A stretch of 59,759 nt of DNA from Basidiobolus meristosporus CBS 931.73. Taxonomy: Eukaryota; Basidiobolomycota; Basidiobolomycetes; Basidiobolales; Basidiobolaceae. How positions within the stretch are numbered: position 1 is the stretch's first letter; each line of letters opens with the position of its first letter. Where the stretch lies: assembly GCA_002104905.1 (NCBI GenBank), contig MCFE01000547.1, positions 1-59,759 of the forward strand, written 5' to 3'. Positions 33,928 through 45,465 of the stretch are shown here, piece after piece. A program made the translations under genes and the position numbers. The notes below the pieces were generated by a model. It searched no databases, was not told where the DNA came from, and worked only from the letters and a program-made list of their open reading frames with translations.

Positions 33928-36900
33928 TGTTACAAGTCTTGGTATAAGAGTTATAGAGGAATAGGGAGTTCTGCTAGTATAGTATTCACTAAAACTTGAA
34001 CTGATCTTTATTGAGGTTCCAGCAGCTCCTTATATATAGTTTGCCAATTCAGTTGCTGACTAATTGTATATCCTAGTGTAGGTTGTGGCTGATGGCTCAT
34101 TTGATTGCATCATCATCACCCAATAAGATCCTACTTAATATATCTATTTCTGTCTGATAAGGATTGGCTGATTCATTTACTGACTAATGCCACTGATTTC
34201 ATAGATAATACTGATATACTGATAACCTAAACATATACTAATTGATATGACTAAAAACTGATCTAACTAAAGCATTCAAGCGGCAGATCATAACATTCTC
34301 CCCTACCAAAGTTGAGAGGGTTCTCCTGAGTCTCTTTTCTTGAGATATCAATAGCTTGATGGTTCAGTATTATCAGCAAGTCTTGCAAGCTTGAGTATGT
34401 CCCTATGCACTAGTCTTCCTGGATATGCACTAAATCTTCCCAAATATTGCCTTGTTTGTCCACTGGTTGGTAAGTTGCAAATGGATATTCTATGATGATC
34501 TTGAATGGTCCTGTCCATTGTGGCTCAAACTTCTTCTAAGTGTTGTTTCTTAGCAATACAAAGTTCCCAACTGTCAGTGCTTCTGGTGCTATAGTCTTAT
34601 CAAATCTCTGCTTCATCTTTTCTGCACTTTGAGATACTTTGGTCTGTGCCTCTTGACGTCTTTGCTCCAGTTGCTGGTGTCTACTTGGCTGACTGAGTTC
34701 ATCTTCTAAGGTGTCTGTGAGCTTTGGTTGTGTGAGATCTCCTGGAATTCTAGGTTCACATCCATACACTAAGTAAAACGGCAATTGCTGGGTGGTGTTT
34801 TGTATTCTGACTCTGCATGCAAAGAGTGCTTGGTCTATATACTCATCCTATCTACTGACAACTCTATTTGCATACTTGGTCAGCATTTTTCCAAATAATC
34901 CATTAAACCATTCAGTGACTCCATTAGTTTGTGGGTGATATGCCTAGGTTTTCAAGTGTTTGATCAGCTGCATTTCCAGGTAAGCTTCCAATGTCTTTGC
35001 TATCATGTTTGCACCTGTATTGGATAGAATCTCTACAGGGCATCCAAATTTCATAAGGATCTCATGGTAGATGAAACTTGCAACTTCTTATTCATTGACT
35101 ATATGTACAGCTTTAGCAACTGGCCATTTGGTGGCATGGTCAATTGCTACTAGGATCCAATGGTTGCATTTCCTGGCAGTTGGCACTCTTCCAATAAAGT
35201 CAATTCCCCATCTTTCAAATGGTCCTACAGGCTCTAAGGGAAAGAGTTCAGCAATTCTCTGTGGTTGGCCTTGGTTGATTTGGCAATTTGGGCATATTTT
35301 CACTAGCTTCTCAATGTCTTGTTTCATTCTGGACCACCATGCTCTGGCTTTCACAAGGCTATGGGTTCCTTCAATCCCAAGATGTCCATATCCATTGTGT
35401 AGCTTATGTATTAAATCAAGGCAAGCAACATAAGGGCAACAGGGCTTCTGTCAACAATTTGGTACAGTGTTTAATCCTGTACAACAAATTTGCTGGCTTC
35501 ATCCCGGATTATCTTCTTTACATCTTCATCCACCTCATTAGGAATGGCTTGGTCCTCCAAGTTTTATGGTAATAAGCTAGGCCAATCTGACTCATGCACC
35601 AAGTTGTGTCACTTGTTCTAGTCTTGATAAGGCATCAGCAACCATGTTGTTTTTCCAGGGCTGTATACAATCTCCAAGTCAAATTGCTGAATGTATTCAC
35701 TCCATCTTGTCATTCTTCTAGAGAGTACCTTCTGAGTAAATATATACTTGAGGGAGGCATAATCAGTCTTCACAGTGCATTTGACTCCTTCAATATAGCA
35801 TCCCCATGTCTTCAAACAGTGTGTTATAGCAAGCATCTCCTTCTTGTGCACTGGATAGTTTTGTTCTGCTGAGTTCAGTTTTTTGGATTCAAGGGCAACA
35901 GGGTAGTCCTTTCCCCTGTATTCTTAACTGAATACTCCACCAATTGCATAATCTGAAGCATCTGTGCACAGAGTAAACTCTTTTCTGAAGTCAGGTATTC
36001 TTAAGCTTGGTAGTTTAGCAAGTTCATTCTTGAGCGTCTGAAAGGCAGTCTCAGAAGCTATGTCCCACTTATGGGTGTTATCTTTCTTGAGGATATCAGT
36101 TAAAGGGGCTGCAATACTTGCAAAGGACTTGACAAATCTCCAATAATAGGAAACCATTCCAAGGAATGATTTGAGTTCTGATATGCAATGGGGCTGCTTC
36201 AGGTTCTTGATAACTTCAGCCTTCTCAGGGTCTAAGGTCACCCCTGTGCTAGTCACTATGTGTTGCAGGTATTCAATGTGTTCCTTGAAGAATTCACACT
36301 TGGCTAGCTTGCCATATAGCTTGTTCTCTCTTTCCTTCTTCAAAACCTTTTCAATGTGCACCATGTGATCCTCTTCTGTCTTGCTGTATATCTATATGTC
36401 ATCCAGGTAGATTATCACAAATTTGTCCAAGTACTCCTGGAAGATGGTCTACATCAGTGTCATGAATATTGCAGGGGCATTGGTGAGGCAAAAACTCATG
36501 ACTGAGTACTTGTAATGCCCATATCTGGTCCTGAATGCTGTCTTAAGGATATCTTCTGACTTCACCCTAATCTGGTTGTATCCTGACATGAGGTCAATCT
36601 TGCTGAATATAGTGGCTCCATTGAGTTGGTCCAAAAGCTCATCAATCCAAGGTATGGGGTACTTATTCTTCACAGTAACTGAGTTGAGGGCTCTGTAGTC
36701 AACACACATCCTAAGAATTCTATCCTTCTTCTTCACAAAAAGTACTGGTGCTCCCCAAGGTGACTTGCTGGGTCTGATGTATCCTTGCTCCAATAATTGA
36801 TATATTGGTCCCCTCATCTCTTCCAACACCAATGGACTCATTTTGCAAGGTGTCTTACCCACTGGGTGGCTATCTCCTGTTTTAATGGCATGATCTATGT

Positions 36901-38834
36901 CTGTGTCTGGTGGTAGGCTTACTAGTTCATCTGCAAATAGGTCTGAATATTCCTTCAAAAGAGTTTGGAGCTTTTGGGGTACTGGGGTAGAGGAATCCTC
37001 CTGTAATACTGCTATGAGGAACATCTGAGTGCCTTTTCTTAGTGCTCTACAGAACTGTGTCTTGCTAAACTCACTTGTCTCACACACACTGGAATTGACC
37101 AAGCTAAAATCCAGTCCAGCAGGTAATAGCTCATAGGTCTTGTTATCCTTCTGGATCTGAGTAGCATGGGTTCTCCAGTTGATTGATGGATTATAACATA
37201 ATAGCCAGGTTTTCCCAAGTACAAGGTCAAACTTGCAGTTCCCAAATATATAGGCCTGTAGATCTCCTTCATAGTCATTGATCTTCATCTTTACTGGATG
37301 AATAATACAGTGGATTATGTGAGAGTTCCCAACAGCTGCTGAGACTGAAGTTGATTTGGTGGGTTCCAAGTTGATTCCAGCTTTCAAAGCAAATTGCTCT
37401 GACATGTACTTGTGCAATGCTCCAGAGTCAGTCATGATTTTGGCAGGTACTCCATTGATTACTCTATTCAAGTATAATAGCTTTCCTGAGTTTGAGGTCA
37501 TCTGAGAAAAGTATTCTTCTGTCATATGGAAGGTGAGTTCTGAGTCTTCTTAAAGTTCATCCTCCATGTTACTTTGCTCCAGGGCATCAATATAGTTGAC
37601 GGTTCTTGATGGCTGGTGTCCATTTCTTCTCTGAGGGGAGTACTTTGCAATATGTCCCTGCTGGTGGCAATTAAAGCAAGGTCCATTCTTCTTACATTTT
37701 CTGAGGTAGGATTCTTCTGCATAGCATCTATTTCCATTGGCACTGCTTCTGATTGTCTTCTTTCATAGTGATTATAGCATCTCTGTTTAGTCATTGCTGG
37801 CTTCCCAACTCCAAACATAGCTGAGTCATAGTCAATGGCAATCTTGATGGCCTCTTCAATAGTCTGAGGTCTTTGATAATTCACTTCCTTACAAGTTCTT
37901 TTTTTAACCCATCAATAAAGTTTTCAACTTGATCCAGAGGATCCATTCTTTCAATTTGTTCAAGTAGACACTTATATTTGTAGATGTAATCTTGGACCAT
38001 TCCTTTCTGTCTGAGTGTCTTCAACTTTCTACTTAGTAGTGTCTGTTGGTATGGGGGTTCAAAGGCACTCTGAATTTTCAACACAAACTCATCCCAGGTA
38101 GAGATTGTAGAGCATCCCATCATGGTGGATGACCTGATCTTGTTGTGGTACCACTGAAAAGCTGCATCTGCCAGGTAAGAGGCTGCACAGTGTAGCTTGC
38201 TTTCTGGAGCAATTCCCTTAGCCTTGAAAGCTTCCTCAATCTGGAAGAGCCAAGTTCCCAGGTTTTCATTAACTCTGCCACAGTACCAGTTGACTTTCAC
38301 ACTAGAGTTGCTCTTGACAGGGTTTTGCTGGCTTTGGGCCATGATAGTCATTCCTTGTTGTAGCTGGCTAAGGATCTGGAGTAACTGTTGCTGCTGAGCC
38401 AGGATTTGCTGCATAGCATTCTTCCATTCTTGATTTTTGGACATCTTGAGGGAGGCTTCTTCTTTCTTCAGGAGGGAGGTCTCTGGTTATTGCTGCTACC
38501 AATGTTACAAAACTTGGTATAAGAGTTGTAGAGGAATAGGGAGTTCAGCTAGTATTGTATTCACTAAAACTTGAACTGATCTTTATTGAGGTTCTAGCAG
38601 CTCCTTATATATGTTTGCCAGATCAATTGCTGACTAATTGTATTTCCTAATGTAGGCTGTGGCTGTTGACTCATTTGATTGCATCATCATCACCCAATAA
38701 GATCCTACCTAATATATCTATTTCTGTCTGATAAGGATCTGCTGATTCATATGCTGACTAATGCTACTGATTTCACAGATAATACTGATATACTGATAAC
38801 CTAAACTTAAGCATTCAAGCAGCAGATCAAAACA
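33928..38834 (-). mobile_element. G1 element copy 1, complete structure (minus)
   Basis: 4907 bp. LTRs at 33928-34295 (368 bp) and 38503-38834 (332 bp, shortened). Flanks aatg at 33924-33927 and 38835-38838. The primer site beside the LTR at about 38485-38501 reads tggtagcagcaataacc on minus. The host LTR-X reads straight through once the element is removed. Confidence 0.9.
34400..38444 (-). pseudogene. G1 copy 1 gag-pol, broken
   Basis: Single gag-pol frame from ATG 38444 (MSKNQEW) through a Gln-rich N-terminus, gag core (VNENLGTWLFQIEEAFKAKG), a knuckle region damaged by shifts near 37700-37880, protease, RT (37525-36449, then 36364-35924), RNase H (35851-35618), and integrase (35354-35088, then 34784-34536). 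The protease motif reads [10 protein letters not shown], keeping DSG. The RT catalytic box YLDD is kept near 36410, but a TAG lies on each side of it. The integrase zinc region (CPNCQ) and first catalytic Asp (WGIDFIG) are visible. There is no chromodomain after the GPF-type module, unlike G2. Confidence 0.85.
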
Positions 38835-39220
38835 AATGTTTTAAGTAGGTTGTGGAAGTTTCTAAGTGGCCTAGCAAATGCAACCAATCAGGTACTAGTA
38901 TTTGGAAGCCTGTGTAACATAGCAATACCATGTACAGTATGAAAATGGTAGGGAAAGTGACATGGTTTGGTCATGTGTCATGGGCTCTGGTGCACATGCT
39001 TGCCTATTATGGAAGCACTCACATCAAGTAATCTTATATAAAATGAATGAAAACTTATTTAACAAGGTAAGCAGGTGTGCTAGTGAGCTGGCTTATGGGA
39101 TAGTACCAATCAAGAGAGACAAATGGATTGATACTGAAATAAGGGTAATAGAAAAACAGGGAAGTAGAACATATGGCAATGAGCACATCTGCCAGTTAGT
39201 ATCACTGCTACCCTACTACA

Positions 39221-39900
39221 GTGGATATTAAGGAGGCATTCATGGCAGAAGTGGTGCCAACCAAGCATATGTTTGCAAGATGTATATGTTATCAGCAATA
39301 CATAGTCAATGGCAACTCTGCAGGCATCACCCTAAAAAGCGGTAAAGTTAAGGTGGTAGAAGTATGTTAATTGTGGTAGGTTTGCATGTTTGCAAAGGTT
39401 AGTAAGCAGGAGGCCATAATATTTTTGGTTCAAACTATATGTGGACTACTTGAGGTAGCAGTGGGGGAGTAAATAAAGAGGGGTAATTCTACAATTAAAT
39501 ATATGACTTGCACAAGGGGGGGATAGAAAAAGGAAATACCACTTGGTAAATTGATATAGTTGCATCATTCAGTACCAACTGTAGGCTACCATACTGCAAT
39601 GATAATGCCATCAGAGGATTGCAAAGAGGCTGTCAAAACACCGTCAGGCTTTTTGCCATATGAAGAAGCTGGATGGACTGGATGGTTAGATCCACCCAGA
39701 CAGTTGCAACACCCACTAAGACCATAATAATACCATGCCACCCTTTGCAAATCACTGTAAAAACACCGTTATATTTTGTCAGTTTTATTTGACTGTAAAT
39801 TAGCAAAACATTCTTGTGCTTCTGTCTCAGGATTGTGTAGATATTTATGAATTCCAAGCTGCTGGTATTAAGTAGGTCTCCTGATGGGATCTTGACAGCT
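39221..39900 (+). other. TE-P beta-side end region (copy 5)
   Basis: Resumes the sequence interrupted by LTR-X copy g: gatattaaggagg here continues the text that is unbroken near 44015 in another copy. It holds non-coding trailing sequence with two related motifs, aaaacaccgtcagg (about 39635) and aaaacaccgttat (about 39760). The exact outer end of TE-P is not resolved. Confidence 0.45.
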
Positions 39901-42480
39901 GATTCAGATTGGATCCACCTGTGGGGCTAAATTATTTTCATATGGTTAATTGGTAACCTGCCTAATTCTCAAGTTGAATATTTCATCTAGGCCCAATATA
40001 CCTCAATCAGTGCAAATCTCCATAACTCTGTCTGAGGGCGTTTTAAGGTGTCATGCACAGTCTGTGCAAATCAATATAGACAGAATCAGGCACTTCTTAT
40101 CATTATTGGTCCTGTAATTTGGGGTATTTCTAATCCAGTTGGATCTCCCACTCAGTGATACCATAATGATCACTTCTGGAATCTTTCTGGGAGGTAATAT
40201 GTGCTGAGCCTCAGATGTGGGGTTCTTGGGTCCTGAGAAGTACTCATTTTGTTGCTCCTATCTAATCCTGATTGTTTGCGGATTCAATTTGGGACTTTTA
40301 GATTCATGTGATAAAATTAGTTGTAAACATTGTGTGCTTTAACTATCCAGCACATCCCTAGGCTTTTCCAATTTCCTTAATTGGCATTTTGGAATTAATA
40401 GGTGTTACTCCCATAACTGTGGCCCAATAATATGCAGTTTACTATTTTTTGCTCAATTTGTGACTGAGTCAAGGGCTACTTCTTAGTTAGTGCATTGCAA
40501 TCACATATCATGAGGTGTTCTGTATTTGATCTTTAGTCTTGGTGCACCTCAAACAAAGTATAATCATACATGAATTGGCTGAAGGTCCTATCCTCAAGGG
40601 ACACAGCTGTAATAGCTGTTTCTTCACTATAACTATCAACCATCCTTGCTCACGGATCATAGATTGTATCATATCCGTTTTTACTTTGTCTACAAGTTAC
40701 TATACTCAGTTTTGCTGTGAGGAGTGTTGTACACTGGTCTCCTGCATTATCTGATGAACTTTGTTGTAACCCATGCAGAGCTTTGCAGTGCATTCTCCAC
40801 CATTTTCTTGGTGTGCTCTCTTGATTTTGTCACCAGTTACTCTTCCCACCATGGCATCAAGCCCCCTAAGCTTAGACAGGGCATCTATGTCTCTTCCATG
40901 AGGTATATCAATGGGTAGCTTGTGTAATCATCTACAAATGTGAATGAATATTTGGCACAACTCAAGGATTAATGTTACATTGGTCTGCACTTATCACAAT
41001 ATATTAACTCTGTTTCAATTTTATTTTGGCTAGCCCAGAACTCCTGAACAGCTGTCTCCCTAGTGTCAAGATGCTTCAAAGTCAATATATCAACTTCCAG
41101 AATCCTTTCTTATGGTTCTACCCAGTGTATCTCTAAATGGTCTATCATTAGTTGTTGCAGCATTTTCACATTCAGGCATTTTGTATTAGTTCACTGCCAT
41201 TCAGATGCACTTGCCTGATAAGTGTCCTTCCCTTTTGCAATGGCTGAATGACAGGTTGCTTTTGCCATCACAAGACCATAAAGCCTGTTTTTTGGGCTTT
41301 TCCTAAGGTGAGTTATCTTATATTTCTCAATAGTGTGTAAAACAATAGATTTGATCTCATCAACAAACAGGGTGTTTTGATCAACTGGACCTCTGCTCTT
41401 TACTCCTTGCAGCATCTTTGTGGCAGAAATATTGTGTCAAAGGTACATCTTTGTAGCAGCAGAACATCACTAGTAGATGTCTTCTGATGCCTTCCAGCTA
41501 CTCCTTGCAATTTTTGCTTTTGAGCAATGAGTTGGCAATTTGTCTTTGATGTTTGGCAAATGAAGTTGAAGGCACTTTGTTCTTTCTTCTGATACTCAAA
41601 CACTTATTGTATTATACCTTCAAGATGGGGTTCTTCTTGCATAAGGCTATTCCACAGCATCTTTCCTGAAGTAGCAGTATCTGCTTCACCCACTAGACTT
41701 GGCATTTGGCTCCATTCAGCTATGTATCATTAGATAAGTTCATGGAGGCCATATTGATCATGTGGTCTTGGTTGATGATTGGCTGCATACAAGAGAATTT
41801 TTTGATTTTAAATGGTGTTAGCAAGATACTAAAATAAAGTATGTCTAGAAAGGTCTCAAAAACATATGTCTAAAGCTAGGTGCCTTTGATGCTACATGTC
41901 AAAATTTCATTTTCAGGGTACCAAATGTTTTGATCAAATTATTATAAGTACAATTCCAAAAACAGCTTGGTCAGAGTTCTCTAGTATTTGCAGGGATGAG
42001 CCAGGTGAGTAAGTCATGTCCATGCTTGAAAGCAATTGCAATACTTACAAAAGTTTCAAGCTGTATGATCCCTTTTTGATGGCAGAGATATTGGACAAAA
42101 TTGCAAGATATTGTTGTAATAACTTGTAATTCCACCCATATGCTCATCTGACATAGTCACTGAGATCATTACCTATAAATCTTAGTGAATTACCACCAAA
42201 TTCCTGGTGGAACCTATGTCCATCCTAGCATCAGGAAGCCAGTACCTGAAAATGCTCAAAGTTGCTTGCACATCTCTTAACTTTGCACACAGGTTTTTGG
42301 TACCTTCCTAAGCATATTCTGATTGTGTGTTATTGCAAGACCATACAAAAGCATGATTGCTACTTTTATAGTCAATGGATCATTAAGTGAGAACCACATA
42401 GCCTACTTCTTGTCCCATGAACTCCAAGTATCCCTAACACTTGTACAAAAGTTATTCTGGAGTATCCACTTCTAAAAGTA
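39901..42480 (-). pseudogene. C2 copia-like gag and integrase, decayed
   Basis: Minus strand. A gag-like region at about 41640-42480 includes NSLRFIGNDLSDYVR text. At about 41190-41600: a kept open piece with EQSAFNFICQ, then VDEIKSIVLHTIEKYKITHL. An integrase-like region near 40850-41100 reads YSFTFVDDYTSYPLIYLM, matching the FVDDYSRY motif of copia integrase. RT and RNase H are absent here but present in the same orientation at 24561-26985. No LTR could be assigned. Confidence 0.55.
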
Positions 42481-44410
42481 CTTCCCACAAGCTCTAACTG
42501 AGAGTTAAGCACATGTACAGCAATTCATATGCAAGGACATGAAGTACTCAATATGTATTTAATCAAGTCATATTCTGCAGAAATTCTACTAAGAATGCAT
42601 TGCAGATATTGGGAGTCAGACAATGACATTTTAGGAATGTTAATCCAGAAGTAGATCACCTTTACTAATTTGGTGCATTAACAACCTTTGGTCTAGGCTT
42701 TTGTTGCAGGATTTAGGTGGCTATAGTACAAGTACTCAGGTGAGTGCATAGATCTCTGCTACCATTGAATATGTTGTCCACTGCATCTTGCTTGGTGTGT
42801 GGAATAGACTTGTTCTGTTGGATAGTGCCACATTGAGCCATGAGTGCCAAATGATGCCATAGTGTGCCAGAGAGGCCAAGTGAGCCTCTACCTGGCCACA
42901 GAGTGTGAAACATGGCTCTGCATCTTCATGCAAAGCAGCCCCTGTGTTTCACCCATTGTGTTGGAGAAAATCCATTTTTTGACCTTTTTTTTTGGATCAA
43001 TGTTGTGCAGGATGTGTTAGAGCACCAGCATATTGAAGATATGCATCTGGTACTCAATACCCATGGCACCCTAAATCTAGCTCCTGTAGCTTGTATCATG
43101 TCACAAAAATGAATGGCACTATCTTGGTCCACCGGTACTATCTGGCACTATAAGTGCTTTGTATAGATCTTACATTAGGTCTAATACTTAAATATAGTGC
43201 CAGATAGTACCGGTGGACCAAGATAGTGCCATTCATTTTTGTGACATGATACAAGCTACAGGAGCTAGATTCAGAGTGCCATGGGTATTGAGTACCAGAC
43301 GCATATCTTCAGTTCTCCTGTGCTCTTACACATCCTGAGCTACATTGATCCACAAAAAAAGGTCAAAAAATGGATTTTCTCTAACACAATGGGTAAAACA
43401 CAGGGGCTGCTTTACATGAAGATGCAGAGCTATGTTTCACACTCTGTGGCCAAGTATAGGCTCACTTTACCTCTCTGGCACACTATGGCATCATTTGGCA
43501 CTCATGGCTCAATGTGGCACTATCCAACGGAACAAGTCTAATACATTGGAACTAACTTTAACTTACAAGAGTCTCCTGTGGGGCAGATGCAATGGGAGAT
43601 AGGGTGACAATGAAGTAGCTAGTATGGCCATATGCCAATCTTGTCAAGAATATTAACTATAAGCTCAGCATAGTTGTGATGAGCTGGCATATGCAGGATA
43701 GCCTGGAGGAGTCAGAAGCTACAGTGAACAAATATGCAAATGAAGACATCTATGCCACCAGCATTAGGAAGTTAGTCAGATGCAATGTGTGGCTAATCAG
43801 TCAGATATGGCATGACTGGGCTGAGCACAATATGCAGCCAATTTCAGTTAGGTCAGCTTCACCAAAGTATGCCAGCTATCAAATTAGCTTAAGGCACCAT
43901 CAACACCTTTGAGGGTAGAATCCATGCAAACCACAGCTGGACCACAACTATAAGAGTGGCTAGAACCCATCAGAGCAGAGGAACTTATTTGCCAAGTATT
44001 AAGAAGTATTTGGCTAATATTCAAGGGATACTAATAACAACACTGATGGCAACCAGGCATATGTTTGCATGATCCATGTATTACCAGTAATATAACATAT
44101 GTAATAAATGTTAAAGTATCAAACTGAAAAGCTGTAGAATTGAAGTGATAGAGGTGTGTCAGTTGCAGCAGGTGTACATGCATGTAGAGATTAGTAAGCT
44201 GCAGGCCATAGCGTATTTTTGATTTGAACTATATGAGCAATGGACATAACAGCAGTCAGAAGCAAATAAAGTGACAAGATTCTACAATGGAATCTTTAAA
44301 TAGCATAAGGGGAGGTATCAAATTAAGTTCCATTTGGTATATTAGTCTGGTAGCATTGCACATGACTAATAGTAGGCTTTTGTACTACTATGAAAATGCA
44401 ATCAGAAGTC
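42481..44410 (+). pseudogene. TE-P gene beta C-terminal part, split by FB2
   Basis: Blocks 42481-42802 and 43543-44410 align with 20700-21240 and 31600-32160. Before FB2 the text corresponds to the segment upstream of the WEFPMER-like motif. After it come QDSLEESEATVNKYANEDI and the NVWLIS end near 43800. Trailing non-coding sequence follows and matches 39221-39500. Confidence 0.55.
42806..43539. mobile_element. FB2, foldback with Harbinger termini
   Basis: 734-bp long inverted repeat closely related to FB1, with termini AGACTTGTTCTGTTGG and CCAACGGAACAAGTCT. The centre is around 43150-43195. Flanked by aat at 42803-42805 and 43540-43542. Inserted in gene beta, whose paralogues read across the site without it. 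Confidence 0.8.
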
Positions 44411-45055
44411 TGCAGTAAAACTGTTAAGCACCAACCAACATCCCACCATGTAAGGTGCCAATATTTAGTTGCAGGCTAGGTCTGCCTAATTATGCACACC
44501 ACATTTGTTGTATAAGCTTACAATTGCACCTATTATTCTCCAGACTTGGACACCTAGAACATTACCTACAAATCTTAGAGGATTCCGGCCATACTTCTGA
44601 CTGATATCTAGCTGGAATGGCTCACCTAATCATTTGATACCAGAACATGATACTTCTTGAAGTTTTCCAAACAGTCTCATGTAGTCCACGTGTTGTCTTG
44701 AGTACCTCCTCAATGTATTTTAGATGTATGTTTGCAAAGACCTTGTTGAAGTATAAGTACCACTTCTATAATCAGTAAATCATTAATAGAATGGACAAAA
44801 TTGACTTCTCCTTTGCATTACTGCAATATCTGTAACTCTCTCAACAGGTTATGAGCCACAAGCTGTCACTCTCTGAAATGGCTGCCACTGTCATTGTTGG
44901 AACTTCTCCTGCCCCTAAACAGCTGGATGATCTTAACCACCAAGTTTGGAATGAGAAGACCAAGATGCTGCCAAAGTAAACCCTATGTAAAATTAATGAG
45001 ACAATGCCATCAAAAGGCTGGCACAAAGCTAAAGTCCTGTGACTAAGTGGTACTG
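44411..45055. pseudogene. copia-like gag debris and TE-P alpha end
   Basis: 44440-44840 read on minus resembles the C2 gag piece at 42130-42400 (NSLRFVGNVLG-type text). At 44842-44857 the sequence caacaggttatgagcc is identical to the LTR end plus primer site of C1 at 45425-45440. It is followed on plus by a short gag-like start (MAATVIVGTSPAPKQLDDL...W). From about 45005 the sequence is the alpha end, continuing after C1 at 49753. Confidence 0.4.
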
Positions 45056-45060
45056 ATCCC

Positions 45061-45429
45061 TGTTGAAATATTGGACTATTTGGTATCATTCAGCAGCTAA
45101 AAATTTACTTAGCAATTCTAGGCTAGTCTTAGTCACTGTAGGACTCATTTACTGCCTTTACTTCGCCACTTTCTCCAGATATATGATCTTATGATTATTC
45201 CCCTATAGTCAGGATCAAATTGGCACTATTACCAAACATTATGTACTAACCCTGAAACTGTTACAGAATGCTCCTGAATATTGAGAAACCCTCCCTACTT
45301 AGTGTTGCAGCTGTATTACTTCTACAAAGGTATAAATACTGAGCTTCTTTATGAATAAACAACAGTTCAACTATTATCACTATTTCTTGATAAGTTCCTT
45401 ATATCCAAATTACTTCTTAAATTGCAACA
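45061..45429 (+). repeat. C1 5' LTR
   Basis: TGTTGAAATATTGG to AAATTGCAACA. TATAAATA at 45331-45338, AATAAA at 45354-45359. Confidence 0.95.
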
Positions 45430-45441
45430 GGTTATGAGCCC
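45430..45441 (+). promoter_or_regulatory. C1 primer-binding site, matches initiator tRNA anticodon arm
   Basis: ggttatgagccc directly follows the LTR. It does not begin TGG, so it cannot pair with a tRNA CCA end. It is the exact complement of GGGCTCATAACC, the anticodon stem-loop of yeast-type initiator tRNA-Met (CAT anticodon). Drosophila copia is primed by a 5' half of the same tRNA in the same way. Confidence 0.75.
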
Positions 45442-45465
45442 CAATTGCCTTAATCTATTCTAAAG

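Larger units (their letters stand above)
32161..39220 (-). repeat. LTR-X copy g, split by two later inserts
   Basis: Starts TAAGGTGGTG (consensus TGTGGTGGTG) and ends CCCTACTACA. Flanks gcgg and gtgg are a 4-bp duplication with a C-to-T change at CpG. Removing the 1074-bp insert with its 8-bp duplication and the 4907-bp G1 element with its 4-bp duplication leaves 1067 bp, exactly the length of intact copy b. Confidence 0.85.

Noticed and set aside
33928-34295. G1 LTR as part of LTR-X
   Set aside because: Different termini and its own aatg duplication; removing it restores LTR-X exactly.
40539-40918. Short hydrophobic frames at 40539-40918 as membrane proteins
   Set aside because: They are antisense to decayed C2 integrase text and lack any supporting signal.
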